DNA from: an uncultured Marvinbryantia sp.
Lineage (GTDB): Bacteria; Bacillota; Clostridia; Lachnospirales; Lachnospiraceae
NCBI GenBank assembly: GCA_947630735.1
Contig: CANRIR010000010.1
Span: 1 to 64,000, forward strand
Length of the DNA stretch: 64,000 nucleotides
Direction: 5' to 3'
Made by a program: the position numbers and the translations under genes. Positions 39,583 to 48,428 of the stretch are shown here, one piece after another. The number at the start of each line of letters is the position of its first letter. Within the stretch, counting starts at the first letter, position 1. The notes beneath the pieces were generated by a model. That model saw only the letters and a list, made by a program, of their open reading frames with translations. It made no database searches and was not told where the DNA came from.

Positions 39583-40794
39583 ATGAGAAAGATCGTATAT
39601 GGCTTTTTATGGGGACTGTTTTTTCTGGCGGATCTGTGCGCGGTCCGCGCGGGGGCTGAAGAGGGCCCGCCCGCGGGTCCGGGGGATCTGTACGCCCAAA
39701 GCGCGGTGCTTCTGGACGGCGAAAGCGGCCGCGTTCTCTTTGGAAAAAACGAGAACGAGGTGCTGCCCATGGCCAGCACCACCAAGATCATGACCTGCAT
39801 CCTGGCGCTGGAAAACGGAGATCTGAAAGACAAGGCCGCGGCGTCCGCGCATGCGGCCGCGCAGCCGGAGGTGCGTCTTGGAGTGCACGCGGGGGAGGAG
39901 TATTATCTGGAGGATCTTTTGTACGCCATGATGCTGGAGTCTTTTAACGACAGCGCCGTGGTCATCGCGGAGCACATCGCGGGCAGCACGGAAAAGTTTG
40001 CCGCCCTGATGAATGAGAAAGCGGCGCAGCTCGGCTGCACCGGCACGCACTTTGTGACTCCGAACGGGCTGGACGGCGAGGACGCCGGGGGAGCCCACGC
40101 CACCACGGCGGCGGACCTGGCGCGCATCATGGCGTACTGTGTGGCGCAGTCGCCAAAGCGGGAGGAGTTCCTGCGCATCACGCAGACGCGCAGCTACAGC
40201 TTCACCGATGTGAGCGGGGCGCGCAGCTTTTCCTGCCAGAACCACAACGCTTTTCTGGACATGATGCCGGGAGTCCTCTCCGGCAAGACGGGATTTACCT
40301 CCGCGGCGGGCTACTGCTACGTGGGGGCCCTCGAGGACGGCGGCAGGCTGTTCATCGCGGCGCTTCTGGCGTGCGGGTGGCCCTACAACCGCACGTACAA
40401 ATGGAGCGACACCAGAAAGCTGATGACCTACGGTCTGGAAAATTATGAGAACCATGTGATCCGCTGCACGGAAAAGCCGGGGGCGATCCCGGTGCTAAAC
40501 GGCCTGGCAAAGGACGGGGACCCCTGGAAAATGGCCGCGGCAGCGGCGGCGCCGGATCTTTCCGGCCGGACGCAGAGAACCTATCTGCTTCGGAAAGACG
40601 AAAAGATCCGAAGCCGGATGTCCGTCCAAAAAAGCCTGACGGCACCCGTGCAAAAGGGGACGGCGGTGGGAAAACTCGCCTATTACCTGGGGGAGGAGAA
40701 GCTGGAGGAGTACCCCATCGTGGTTTTGGAGGACGTGAAAGCCAGGCGTTTTTCAGATTGGTTTGGATGGGCCTGCGGCAGATATCTGCTGTGA
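39583..40794 (+). CDS. D-alanyl-D-alanine carboxypeptidase (DacB/PBP5-like)
   Basis: LPMASTTKIMTCILALE (SxxK), SFNDSAVVIAEHIAGS (SxN), LSGKTGFTSAAGYC (KTG). Confidence 0.93.
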   Translation: MRKIVYGFLWGLFFLADLCAVRAGAEEGPPAGPGDLYAQSAVLLDGESGRVLFGKNENEVLPMASTTKIMTCILALENGDLKDKAAASAHAAAQPEVRLGVHAGEEYYLEDLLYAMMLESFNDSAVVIAEHIAGSTEKFAALMNEKAAQLGCTGTHFVTPNGLDGEDAGGAHATTAADLARIMAYCVAQSPKREEFLRITQTRSYSFTDVSGARSFSCQNHNAFLDMMPGVLSGKTGFTSAAGYCYVGALEDGGRLFIAALLACGWPYNRTYKWSDTRKLMTYGLENYENHVIRCTEKPGAIPVLNGLAKDGDPWKMAAAAAAPDLSGRTQRTYLLRKDEKIRSRMSVQKSLTAPVQKGTAVGKLAYYLGEEKLEEYPIVVLEDVKARRFSDWFGWACGRYLL

Positions 40795-40837
40795 GCGCCA
40801 AAGCTTCACGGCCGCCGTCCGCGGACGCGTTTTCTGG

Positions 40838-40875
40838 CTGCGGAAGCGCAGGGTTCTCTGACTGCGTGAGCGCAG
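40838..40875. repeat. Two tandem mini-palindromes CTGCG-NNNN-CGCAG, 24 bp period
   Basis: CTGCGgaagCGCAG (40838-40851) and CTGCGtgagCGCAG (40862-40875). Confidence 0.7.
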
Positions 40876-40914
40876 GCTTCTGTTTCCCGGTGAGAAAATT
40901 TGACAAAAACCCTC

Positions 40915-40943
40915 TTGCGTTGGAGCCTGAAATACAGTACAAT
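40915..40943 (+). promoter_or_regulatory. Promoter of the decarboxylase operon
   Basis: TTGCGT-N17-TACAAT. Confidence 0.6.
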
Positions 40944-41000
40944 GATAAACGGCAGATAATGGTTTTAATTTATCTAATATAAAAAATGGAGGGCTGAATC

Positions 41001-42437
41001 ATGAGTAATACAGCACAAACCTTAGCAAGCAAGAGGATTGCATCTTTGCTTGATGAGAACAGTTTTGTTGAGATCGGTGGAAGTATTACTGCCAGGAACA
41101 CGGATTTCAACATGGCGAAAGCAGATACTCCGGCGGACGGCGTCATTACCGGCTACGGTGTGATCGACGACAGCCTGGTGTATGTGTACAGCCAGGACGC
41201 GTCTGTTCTCGGCGGAACGATCGGGGAGATGCATGCAAAGAAGATCGCGGGCATTTACGATCTCGCCATGAAGATGGGAGCGCCGGTCATCGGACTGATC
41301 GACTGCGCGGGCCTTCGTCTGCAGGAAGCCACGGACGCTTTGAATGCGTTCGGAACGATCTATGAGAAGCAGGCGCTGGCATCCGGCGTTATCCCGCAGA
41401 TCACAGCGGTCTTCGGGACATGCGGCGGCGGACTGGCCGTGGTGCCGGGTCTTACCGATTTTACGTTTATGGAGGAGAAGAACGCGAAGCTGTTTGTGAA
41501 TTCTCCCAATGCCCTGGCGGGCAACACGAAGGAAAAATGCGACACATCTTCTGCAAAATTCCAGAGCGAGACGGCTGGCCTGGTGGACTTTGTGGGCAGC
41601 GAGGAAGAAATCTTTGCGGGCATCCGCCAGCTGGTAACCATGCTCCCGGCAAACAATGAGGACGACCTCTCCTACGAGGAGTGCTCGGACGATCTGAACC
41701 GTGTCTGCGCAGATCTGGAAAACTGCGTGGGAGACACCTCCATCCTGCTCTCCCAGATTGCGGACGACAATGTGTTTGTGGAGACCAAGGCCTCCTATGG
41801 AAAAGAAATGGTGACCGGTTTCCTGCGTCTGAACGGGCAGACCGTGGGCGCGGTGGCAAACCGCACGGAAGTATGCGATGAAGAAGGCAATGCCAAAGAG
41901 AGCTTTGAAGCGGTTCTGACCTGCAGGGGCGCAAAGAAGGCGGCGAAGTTCGTGCAGTTCTGCGATGCTTTCGGCATCCCGGTGCTGTCCCTCACCAATG
42001 TGAAGGGCTTCCAGGCAGATACCCACTCTGAGGCCGGCATGGCAAAGGCAGTGGCCAAGCTTACCTACGCGTTTGCAAACGCGACGGTGCCGAAGGTAAA
42101 CGTGATCATCGGCGCGGCTTACGGCAGCGCTTACGTGGCTATGAACAGCAAGGCCCTGGGCGCGGATCTGACCTACGCGTGGCCCGCGGCGCAGATCGGC
42201 ATGATGGACGCGGACCTGGCGGCCAAGATCATGTATGCCGATGAGGGCGCTGATGTGATCCGCGAGAAGGCGGCGGAGTACGCGGCGCTTCAGACCAGCG
42301 TGGGATCCGCGGCGAGGAGAGGATATGTAGATACGATCATTGAGGCTGCCGACACCAGGAAATATCTGATCGGCGCATTTGAAATGTTATTCACAAAAAG
42401 AGAAGACCGTCCCGCGAAAAAACATGGCACGGTTTAA
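41001..42437 (+). CDS. Carboxyl transferase domain protein (MmdA / 12S transcarboxylase-like)
   Basis: KRIASLLDENSFVEIG, GVITGYGVIDDSLVYVYSQDASVLGGTIGEMHAKKI, FGTCGGGLAVVPGLTDFTFM. Confidence 0.9.
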   Translation: MSNTAQTLASKRIASLLDENSFVEIGGSITARNTDFNMAKADTPADGVITGYGVIDDSLVYVYSQDASVLGGTIGEMHAKKIAGIYDLAMKMGAPVIGLIDCAGLRLQEATDALNAFGTIYEKQALASGVIPQITAVFGTCGGGLAVVPGLTDFTFMEEKNAKLFVNSPNALAGNTKEKCDTSSAKFQSETAGLVDFVGSEEEIFAGIRQLVTMLPANNEDDLSYEECSDDLNRVCADLENCVGDTSILLSQIADDNVFVETKASYGKEMVTGFLRLNGQTVGAVANRTEVCDEEGNAKESFEAVLTCRGAKKAAKFVQFCDAFGIPVLSLTNVKGFQADTHSEAGMAKAVAKLTYAFANATVPKVNVIIGAAYGSAYVAMNSKALGADLTYAWPAAQIGMMDADLAAKIMYADEGADVIREKAAEYAALQTSVGSAARRGYVDTIIEAADTRKYLIGAFEMLFTKREDRPAKKHGTV

Positions 42438-42442
42438 GCGAG

Positions 42443-43312
42443 GTGAATGATATGAGAAAAATGAAAAAGTTTGTGATTTCCCTGTCCGCTGCGGCGCTCC
42501 TTGCTTTTTCCGGAACCGCTGCGTTCGCTGAAGATGTGGAGCTGGCTACCGAGGCGGCTGCGGAGGCACCCCAGGAAACGGCGGCCAATGCCATTTCCAT
42601 CGGCGATGAGATCACTGCCGACGGAGAACTGAGCACGGCGGACCGCCAGTCCCTTGCCACCTACGCGGTGGAGAGCATCAAGCTGGTGACCGGCATGTCC
42701 GAGGCGGACATCGATTCCATCATCAACCCGCCCTCCATCCTGAGCGTGCCGCAGCCCAGCGTGGTGAGCAGCGTGCAGTCCTGGCTGGATGCCAGAGAGG
42801 ACCTGGGCGCATTTGTACAGGCGAAGGAGCACAACATCAGTGTGACGGACGACAGCATTACCATCGAGTCAGTGTGCGACTTCGAGAAGGCGGAAGGGCT
42901 TGTGACCCTCACCCTGGACCGCGCCACCCTGACGATGTCGTCCATGACCTTTGCAGAAAACGACAAATCGCTTGGAAAGACGCTGGAAGAGGCGGCCCTG
43001 AACACGGTGATGGGCATCGGCATCGTGTTTTTGACGCTGCTGTTCTTAAGCTTCCTGATCAGCCAGTTTAAGCACATCTCCAAACTGGAGCAGTCGCTGG
43101 CGAAGAAGAACGCCCCGGCGGCGCAGACGCCTGCGGCAGCACCCGCGGCGGCAGCTCCGGCGGCCCCGGCAGAGGCGGAGGAGACGCAGGACGACAGTGA
43201 ACTTGTCGCGGTGATCGCGGCGGCCGTCGCGGCTTACGAGGGCACATCGGCCGACGGATTTGTAGTACGTTCCATCAAGAGAAGCAGCCGCAATAACTGG
43301 CAGAGAGCCTGA
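42443..43312 (+). CDS. OadG-family sodium pump subunit with signal peptide and extra exported domain
   Basis: Signal peptide, ~150 aa exported region, then TM NTVMGIGIVFLTLLFLSFLISQFKHI and A/P linker, C-terminal DDSELVAVIAAAVAAYEG. Confidence 0.82.
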   Translation: MNDMRKMKKFVISLSAAALLAFSGTAAFAEDVELATEAAAEAPQETAANAISIGDEITADGELSTADRQSLATYAVESIKLVTGMSEADIDSIINPPSILSVPQPSVVSSVQSWLDAREDLGAFVQAKEHNISVTDDSITIESVCDFEKAEGLVTLTLDRATLTMSSMTFAENDKSLGKTLEEAALNTVMGIGIVFLTLLFLSFLISQFKHISKLEQSLAKKNAPAAQTPAAAPAAAAPAAPAEAEETQDDSELVAVIAAAVAAYEGTSADGFVVRSIKRSSRNNWQRA

Positions 43313-43349
43313 CGCGGAAACCCAATCATATATTTAGGAGGAAAAAAGA

Positions 43350-43721
43350 ATGAAAACTTATACAATTACCGTAAATGGCGTAGCATATGACGTAACCGTA
43401 GAAGAGGGCGCTGGCGGCGCACCGGCGGCAGCTCCCAAGGCAGCACCGAAGGCGGCTCCGAAGGCTGCTCCGAAAGCGGCGGCCCCGGCTGCTCCTGCGA
43501 GCGCAGGCGCAGTGAAGGTAACGGCTTCCGTGCCGGGCAAGGTATTTAAGGTGGAGGCAAGCGTGGGCCAGCAGGTGAACGCGGGCGATCCCATTGTGAT
43601 CCTGGAAGCGATGAAGATGGAAATTCCTGTTGTGGCTCCTCAGGGCGGCACAGTGGCCAGCATCGATGTGGCCGTAGGACAGGCCGTAGAAAACGGGGAC
43701 GTGCTGGCATCCCTGAACTAA
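43350..43721 (+). CDS. Biotin/lipoyl carrier protein of decarboxylase
   Basis: Biotinylation motif LEAMKMEI; A/P/K-rich linker. Confidence 0.95.
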   Translation: MKTYTITVNGVAYDVTVEEGAGGAPAAAPKAAPKAAPKAAPKAAAPAAPASAGAVKVTASVPGKVFKVEASVGQQVNAGDPIVILEAMKMEIPVVAPQGGTVASIDVAVGQAVENGDVLASLN

Positions 43722-43769
43722 GAGGGCTGGCGGCAGTTTCACTGAGACTACAAAACAGGAGGTAATACA

Positions 43770-44918
43770 ATGTCATATATTACAGATACATTAGGCAATC
43801 TGATCCATCAGACAGCGTTTTTCAACCTGACCGTAGGAAACTACCTGATGATCGCGGTGGCTTGCGTATTCCTGTATCTGGCGATCAGAAAGGGATTCGA
43901 ACCGCTGCTTCTGGTTCCGATTGCGTTTGGTATGCTGTTGGTAAACATCTACCCGGACATCATCGCGAGCCCGGAAAAGATGTCCAACGGCGTGGGCGGA
44001 CTTCTTCATTATTTCTATATCCTGGATGAGTGGAGCATTCTTCCGTCCCTGATCTTCATGGGCGTGGGCGCCATGACGGACTTCGGTCCCCTGATCGCAA
44101 ACCCCAAGAGTTTCCTGCTGGGCGCGGCCGCACAGCTGGGCATTTACATGGCGTATTTCCTGGCCATCTTCCTGGGCTTCAACGGAAAAGCGGCGGCGGC
44201 CATCTCCATCATCGGCGGCGCGGACGGCCCCACCTCCATCTTCCTGGCGAACAAACTGGGCCAGACGGCCCTGATGGGTCCGATCGCCGTGGCGGCATAT
44301 TCCTATATGTCCCTGGTTCCCATCATCCAGCCGCCCATCATGAAGGCGTTTACCACCGAGGAAGAGCGGAAGATCAAGATGGAGCAGCTCCGTCCGGTCT
44401 CCAAGCTGGAGAAGATCCTCTTCCCCATCATTGTTTCCATCGTGGTATGTCTGCTCCTGCCGACTACGGCTCCTCTGGTGGGCATGCTGATGCTCGGCAA
44501 CCTGTTCCGTGAGTCCGGCGTGGTCAAGCAGCTGACAGAGACGGCGTCCAACGCCCTGATGTATATCGTGGTAATCCTGCTGGGCACCTCCGTGGGTGCG
44601 ACCACCAGCGCGGAGGCGTTCCTGAACCTGAACACGATCAAGATCGTGGTGCTGGGCCTGGTGGCGTTCGCGTTCGGCACCCTGGGCGGCGTGCTGTTCG
44701 GCAAGCTGATGTGCAAGGCGACCGGAGGAAAGGTAAATCCGCTGATCGGTTCCGCGGGCGTGTCCGCCGTGCCGATGGCGGCGCGCGTGTCCCAGAAGGT
44801 AGGCGCGGAGGCGGATCCCACCAACTTCCTGCTGATGCACGCCATGGGCCCGAACGTGGCCGGCGTTATCGGCACCGCTGTCGCGGCCGGAACATTCATG
44901 GCGATCTTCGGCGTTTGA
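43770..44918 (+). CDS. Sodium ion-translocating decarboxylase beta subunit (OadB/MmdB/GcdB family)
   Basis: Polytopic, GVGAMTDFGPLIANPKSFLLGAAAQLGI, IIGGADGPTSIFLANKL, MHAMGPNVAGVIGTAVAAG. Confidence 0.95.
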   Translation: MSYITDTLGNLIHQTAFFNLTVGNYLMIAVACVFLYLAIRKGFEPLLLVPIAFGMLLVNIYPDIIASPEKMSNGVGGLLHYFYILDEWSILPSLIFMGVGAMTDFGPLIANPKSFLLGAAAQLGIYMAYFLAIFLGFNGKAAAAISIIGGADGPTSIFLANKLGQTALMGPIAVAAYSYMSLVPIIQPPIMKAFTTEEERKIKMEQLRPVSKLEKILFPIIVSIVVCLLLPTTAPLVGMLMLGNLFRESGVVKQLTETASNALMYIVVILLGTSVGATTSAEAFLNLNTIKIVVLGLVAFAFGTLGGVLFGKLMCKATGGKVNPLIGSAGVSAVPMAARVSQKVGAEADPTNFLLMHAMGPNVAGVIGTAVAAGTFMAIFGV

Positions 44919-45014
44919 TCCGCTTCGGATCGATGCATCCGATATCATGACGCCGCAGCGGTGAGACGGCCGGGCGCGGCGCATGCGTTAATTTCAATGA
45001 AGGAGGACTATAAA

Positions 45015-46427
45015 ATGGCAAACGAGGTTAAAAAGCCTATCAAGATAACGGAGACGATTCTCCGTGACGCGCATCAGTCCCTGATCGCCACCAGAATGAC
45101 GACAGAGCAGATGCTGCCCATCGTGGACAAAATGGACAAGGTTGGCTACCACTCGGTAGAGTGCTGGGGCGGCGCCACCTTCGACGCGTCCCTTCGCTTC
45201 CTGAAGGAGGATCCCTGGGACAGACTGCGCAAGTTCCGCGACGGTTTTAAGAACACCAAGCTGCAGATGCTGTTCCGCGGCCAGAACATCCTGGGCTACC
45301 GCCCGTACGCGGACGATGTGGTGGAATATTTCGTGCAGAAATCCATCGCAAACGGCATCGACATCATCCGTATTTTTGACTGCCTGAACGATCTGCGCAA
45401 CCTGCAGACCGCCGTAACCGCGGCCAACAAGGAGAAAGGCCACGCGCAGGTGGCGCTGTCCTACACCCTGGGCGATGCCTACACCCTGGATTACTGGACA
45501 GAGATGGCAAAGAAGATCGAGGACATGGGGGCAAACTCCATCTGCATCAAGGATATGGCAGGACTTCTGCTCCCGTACACGGCCACGGAGCTGGTGAGCG
45601 CGCTGAAGGATGCGGTGAGCATCCCCATCCAGCTGCACACCCACTACACCTCCGGCGTAGCCTCCATGACCTATCTGAAGGCTGTGGAAGCGGGCGTGGA
45701 CGTGATCGATACCGCCATGTCTCCCTTCGCCCTGGGCACCTCCCAGCCGGCCACCGAGGTTATGGTGGAGACTTTCAAGGGCACGCCGTACGACACCGGC
45801 TTCGACCAGAACCTGCTGGCGGAGATCGCGGACTACTTCCGCCCGATCCGCGACGAGGCTCTGGAGAGCGGTCTGTTAAACCCGAAGAACATGGGCGTGA
45901 ACATCAAGACGCTGCTTTACCAGGTTCCGGGCGGCATGCTCTCCAACCTGACCTCCCAGCTGAAGGACCAGCACGCGGAGGACAAGTACTACGATGTGCT
46001 TGAGGAAGTTCCGAAGGTCCGCAAGGATCTGGGCGAGTGCCCGCTGGTTACCCCGTCCTCCCAGATCGTCGGCACACAGGCTGTGTTCAACGTGCTGATG
46101 GGCGAGCGCTACAAGATGGTGACCAAGGAGACCAAGGATATCTTAAGCGGCAAATACGGCGCGACCGTGAAACCGTTCAACCCGGAGGTGCAGAAGAAGT
46201 GCATCGGCGACGCCGAGATCATTACCTGCCGTCCGGCAGACCTGATCCCGGACGAGCTGGACACGCTGCGCAAGGAGATGGCACAGTGGTCCCAGCAGGA
46301 CGAGGACGTGCTGTCCTACGCGCTGTTCCCGCAGGTGGCTACCGACTTCTTCAAATACAGGGAAGCACAGCAGACCGGCGTGGACGCCTCCGTGGCGGAC
46401 ACCAAGAACGGGGCTTATCCGGTATAG
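45015..46427 (+). CDS. Oxaloacetate decarboxylase alpha / 5S transcarboxylase-like subunit without biotin domain
   Basis: ITETILRDAHQSLIATRM, FRGQNILGYRPYADDVVEYFVQKS, KDMAGLL; ends without a biotinyl AMKM segment. Confidence 0.93.
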   Translation: MANEVKKPIKITETILRDAHQSLIATRMTTEQMLPIVDKMDKVGYHSVECWGGATFDASLRFLKEDPWDRLRKFRDGFKNTKLQMLFRGQNILGYRPYADDVVEYFVQKSIANGIDIIRIFDCLNDLRNLQTAVTAANKEKGHAQVALSYTLGDAYTLDYWTEMAKKIEDMGANSICIKDMAGLLLPYTATELVSALKDAVSIPIQLHTHYTSGVASMTYLKAVEAGVDVIDTAMSPFALGTSQPATEVMVETFKGTPYDTGFDQNLLAEIADYFRPIRDEALESGLLNPKNMGVNIKTLLYQVPGGMLSNLTSQLKDQHAEDKYYDVLEEVPKVRKDLGECPLVTPSSQIVGTQAVFNVLMGERYKMVTKETKDILSGKYGATVKPFNPEVQKKCIGDAEIITCRPADLIPDELDTLRKEMAQWSQQDEDVLSYALFPQVATDFFKYREAQQTGVDASVADTKNGAYPV

Positions 46428-46452
46428 GTTCGAATACAGAGCAATGTATAAA

Positions 46453-46488
46453 GAAAAGGGCCGATTTCATGCGAAGTCGGCCTTTTTT
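46453..46488 (+). terminator. Rho-independent terminator of the decarboxylase operon
   Basis: AAAAGGGCCGA-tttcatgcgaag-TCGGCCTTTTTT. Confidence 0.82.
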
Positions 46489-46503
46489 CGGCAGAGGGAG
46501 CGT

Positions 46504-47745
46504 ATGGAGAAAGTATTGATCGCGGGCGGCGGCGCGGCGGGAATGTTCGCCGCGGCGGCCGCGGCCCAAAAAGGAAGAGAAGTCCATCTGTTTGAGAAGA
46601 ACGAGCGCCTGGGAAAGAAGCTCTATATCACGGGAAAGGGGAGATGCAATCTCACCAACGCCTGCGACGCCCAGGATTTTTTTGCGCACGTGTGCACGAA
46701 CCGCAAGTTTTTGTACAGCGCGTTCTACGGGTGCACCAACAGCGATGTGATGGAATTTTTTGAGCAGAACGGCTGCAGCGTCAAGACGGAGCGCGGCCAG
46801 CGGGTGTTTCCCGTCACGGACCGGTCGGCGGACGTGATCGACGCGCTGGCGCGGGTGATGAGGCGCGCGGGGGTGCACATCCATCTAAACAGCGCGGTCT
46901 CGGAGATCCTCACAGAGACGAGCGGGGAGGGAAGATGCGTCCGCGGGTTCCGGCTTGCGGACGGCAGTGCGGTAACAGGCGACGCCGTGATCGTGGCGAC
47001 GGGCGGTCTCTCCTACCCGAGCACGGGCTCCACGGGGGACGGCTATCGGTTCGCGCAGGCCTGCGGCCACACAGTCACGAAGTGCTATCCCTCCCTGGTG
47101 CCCTTCAATGTGAAGGAGGAGTTTGTAAAAGAGCTGCAGGGGCTTTCCCTGCGCAATGTCCGGCTTTCTGTCTTCGACGGGAAAAAATGTCTGTTCGAGG
47201 ATTTCGGCGAGATGATGTTCACGCACTTCGGCGTCACGGGGCCCCTCGTCCTGACGGCCAGCGCAGCGGTGCAGACCAGGCTGCGGGAGCGGGAACTCAG
47301 GCTTGTCATAGACCTGAAGCCGGCGCTTTCGGAGGAACAGCTGGACGCCCGGATCCTGCGGGAATTTGAAGGGGGCGTGAACAAACAGTTTAAAAATGTG
47401 ATCGGCAGCCTGTTCCCGCAGAAACTGACTCCGGTGATGATCGAGCTGTCCGGGATCTCGCCGGAAAAGCGGGTAAACACCGTCACCCGCGCGGAGCGCG
47501 AACATTTTGTGCATCTTACCAAGTATTTTGTATTGACGGCGACCGGTCTTCGAGGCTATAATGAGGCTGTTGTTACAAAGGGCGGCGTCTCGGTAAAAGA
47601 GATCGATCCCTCCACCATGGAGTCCAAACTGGTGCCCGGCCTCTATTTTGCCGGCGAGGTGCTGGACCTGGACGCGGTGACCGGCGGGTTCAACCTGCAG
47701 ATCGCCTGGTCCACCGGGTATGCCGCGGGAAACGCAGACAGATGA
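46504..47745 (+). CDS. HI0933-like / aminoacetone oxidase family FAD-binding protein
   Basis: VLIAGGGAAGMFAAAAAAQ, LGKKLYITGKGRCNLTN, TGGLSYPSTGSTGDGY, GLYFAGEVLDLDAVTGGFNLQIAWSTGYAAG. Confidence 0.94.
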   Translation: MEKVLIAGGGAAGMFAAAAAAQKGREVHLFEKNERLGKKLYITGKGRCNLTNACDAQDFFAHVCTNRKFLYSAFYGCTNSDVMEFFEQNGCSVKTERGQRVFPVTDRSADVIDALARVMRRAGVHIHLNSAVSEILTETSGEGRCVRGFRLADGSAVTGDAVIVATGGLSYPSTGSTGDGYRFAQACGHTVTKCYPSLVPFNVKEEFVKELQGLSLRNVRLSVFDGKKCLFEDFGEMMFTHFGVTGPLVLTASAAVQTRLRERELRLVIDLKPALSEEQLDARILREFEGGVNKQFKNVIGSLFPQKLTPVMIELSGISPEKRVNTVTRAEREHFVHLTKYFVLTATGLRGYNEAVVTKGGVSVKEIDPSTMESKLVPGLYFAGEVLDLDAVTGGFNLQIAWSTGYAAGNADR

Positions 47746-47761
47746 TCGGAGAGAAGAAGCT

Positions 47762-48427
47762 ATGAACTATCACATCGCGATTGACGGGCCGGCGGGCGCG
47801 GGAAAGAGCACCATAGCGAGGCGAGTGGCCAGGGAGCTTTCCTTTATTTATGTAGATACCGGCGCCATGTACCGCACAGTCGCGCTTTATCTGATACGGA
47901 ACCATGTGGATGCGGACGACGAGCAGGCGGTCGCGGCGGCGCTGCCGCGGATAAACGTCTCCATCGCCTATGAGAACGGGGAACAGCAGATGTTCTTAAA
48001 CGGCGAGAACGTGTCCGGGCAGATCCGGACCGAGGAAGTGGGAAATATGGCGTCGAAGGCCGCGGCGCTTCCCTGTGTGCGGGAGAAGCTGCTGGATCTG
48101 CAGAAGGAGCTTGCGCGCACGCAGAGCGTGGTGATGGACGGCAGGGACATCGGCACCCACATTTTGCCGGATGCCCAGCTGAAGATCTACCTGACGGCGA
48201 GCGTGGAGACGAGGGCCATGCGCCGTTTCCTCGAACAGGAGCAGAAGGGCGTAAGCTGCAGTCTCCCGGAGATCGAGGAGGATATCCGCAGGCGGGACGA
48301 GCAGGATATGCACCGCAGCATCGCGCCGCTCATCCAGGCGCCGGACGCTGTCTATCTGGACTCGTCCGATCTGACGGTGGATGAGGTGGCGGAAAAAATA
48401 AAAGCTCTCTGCAGACAGGGTATATAA
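47762..48427 (+). CDS. cmk: Cytidylate kinase
   Basis: IAIDGPAGAGKSTIARRVARELSFIYVDTGAMYR, VMDGRDIGT. Confidence 0.97.
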   Translation: MNYHIAIDGPAGAGKSTIARRVARELSFIYVDTGAMYRTVALYLIRNHVDADDEQAVAAALPRINVSIAYENGEQQMFLNGENVSGQIRTEEVGNMASKAAALPCVREKLLDLQKELARTQSVVMDGRDIGTHILPDAQLKIYLTASVETRAMRRFLEQEQKGVSCSLPEIEEDIRRRDEQDMHRSIAPLIQAPDAVYLDSSDLTVDEVAEKIKALCRQGI

Positions 48428-48428
48428 T

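Noticed and set aside
33291-40794. Acquired antibiotic-resistance island (two PBP-like genes and a beta-lactamase-like gene)
   Set aside because: No mobility genes or GC shift; interspersed with core genes scpAB; best read as native envelope genes.
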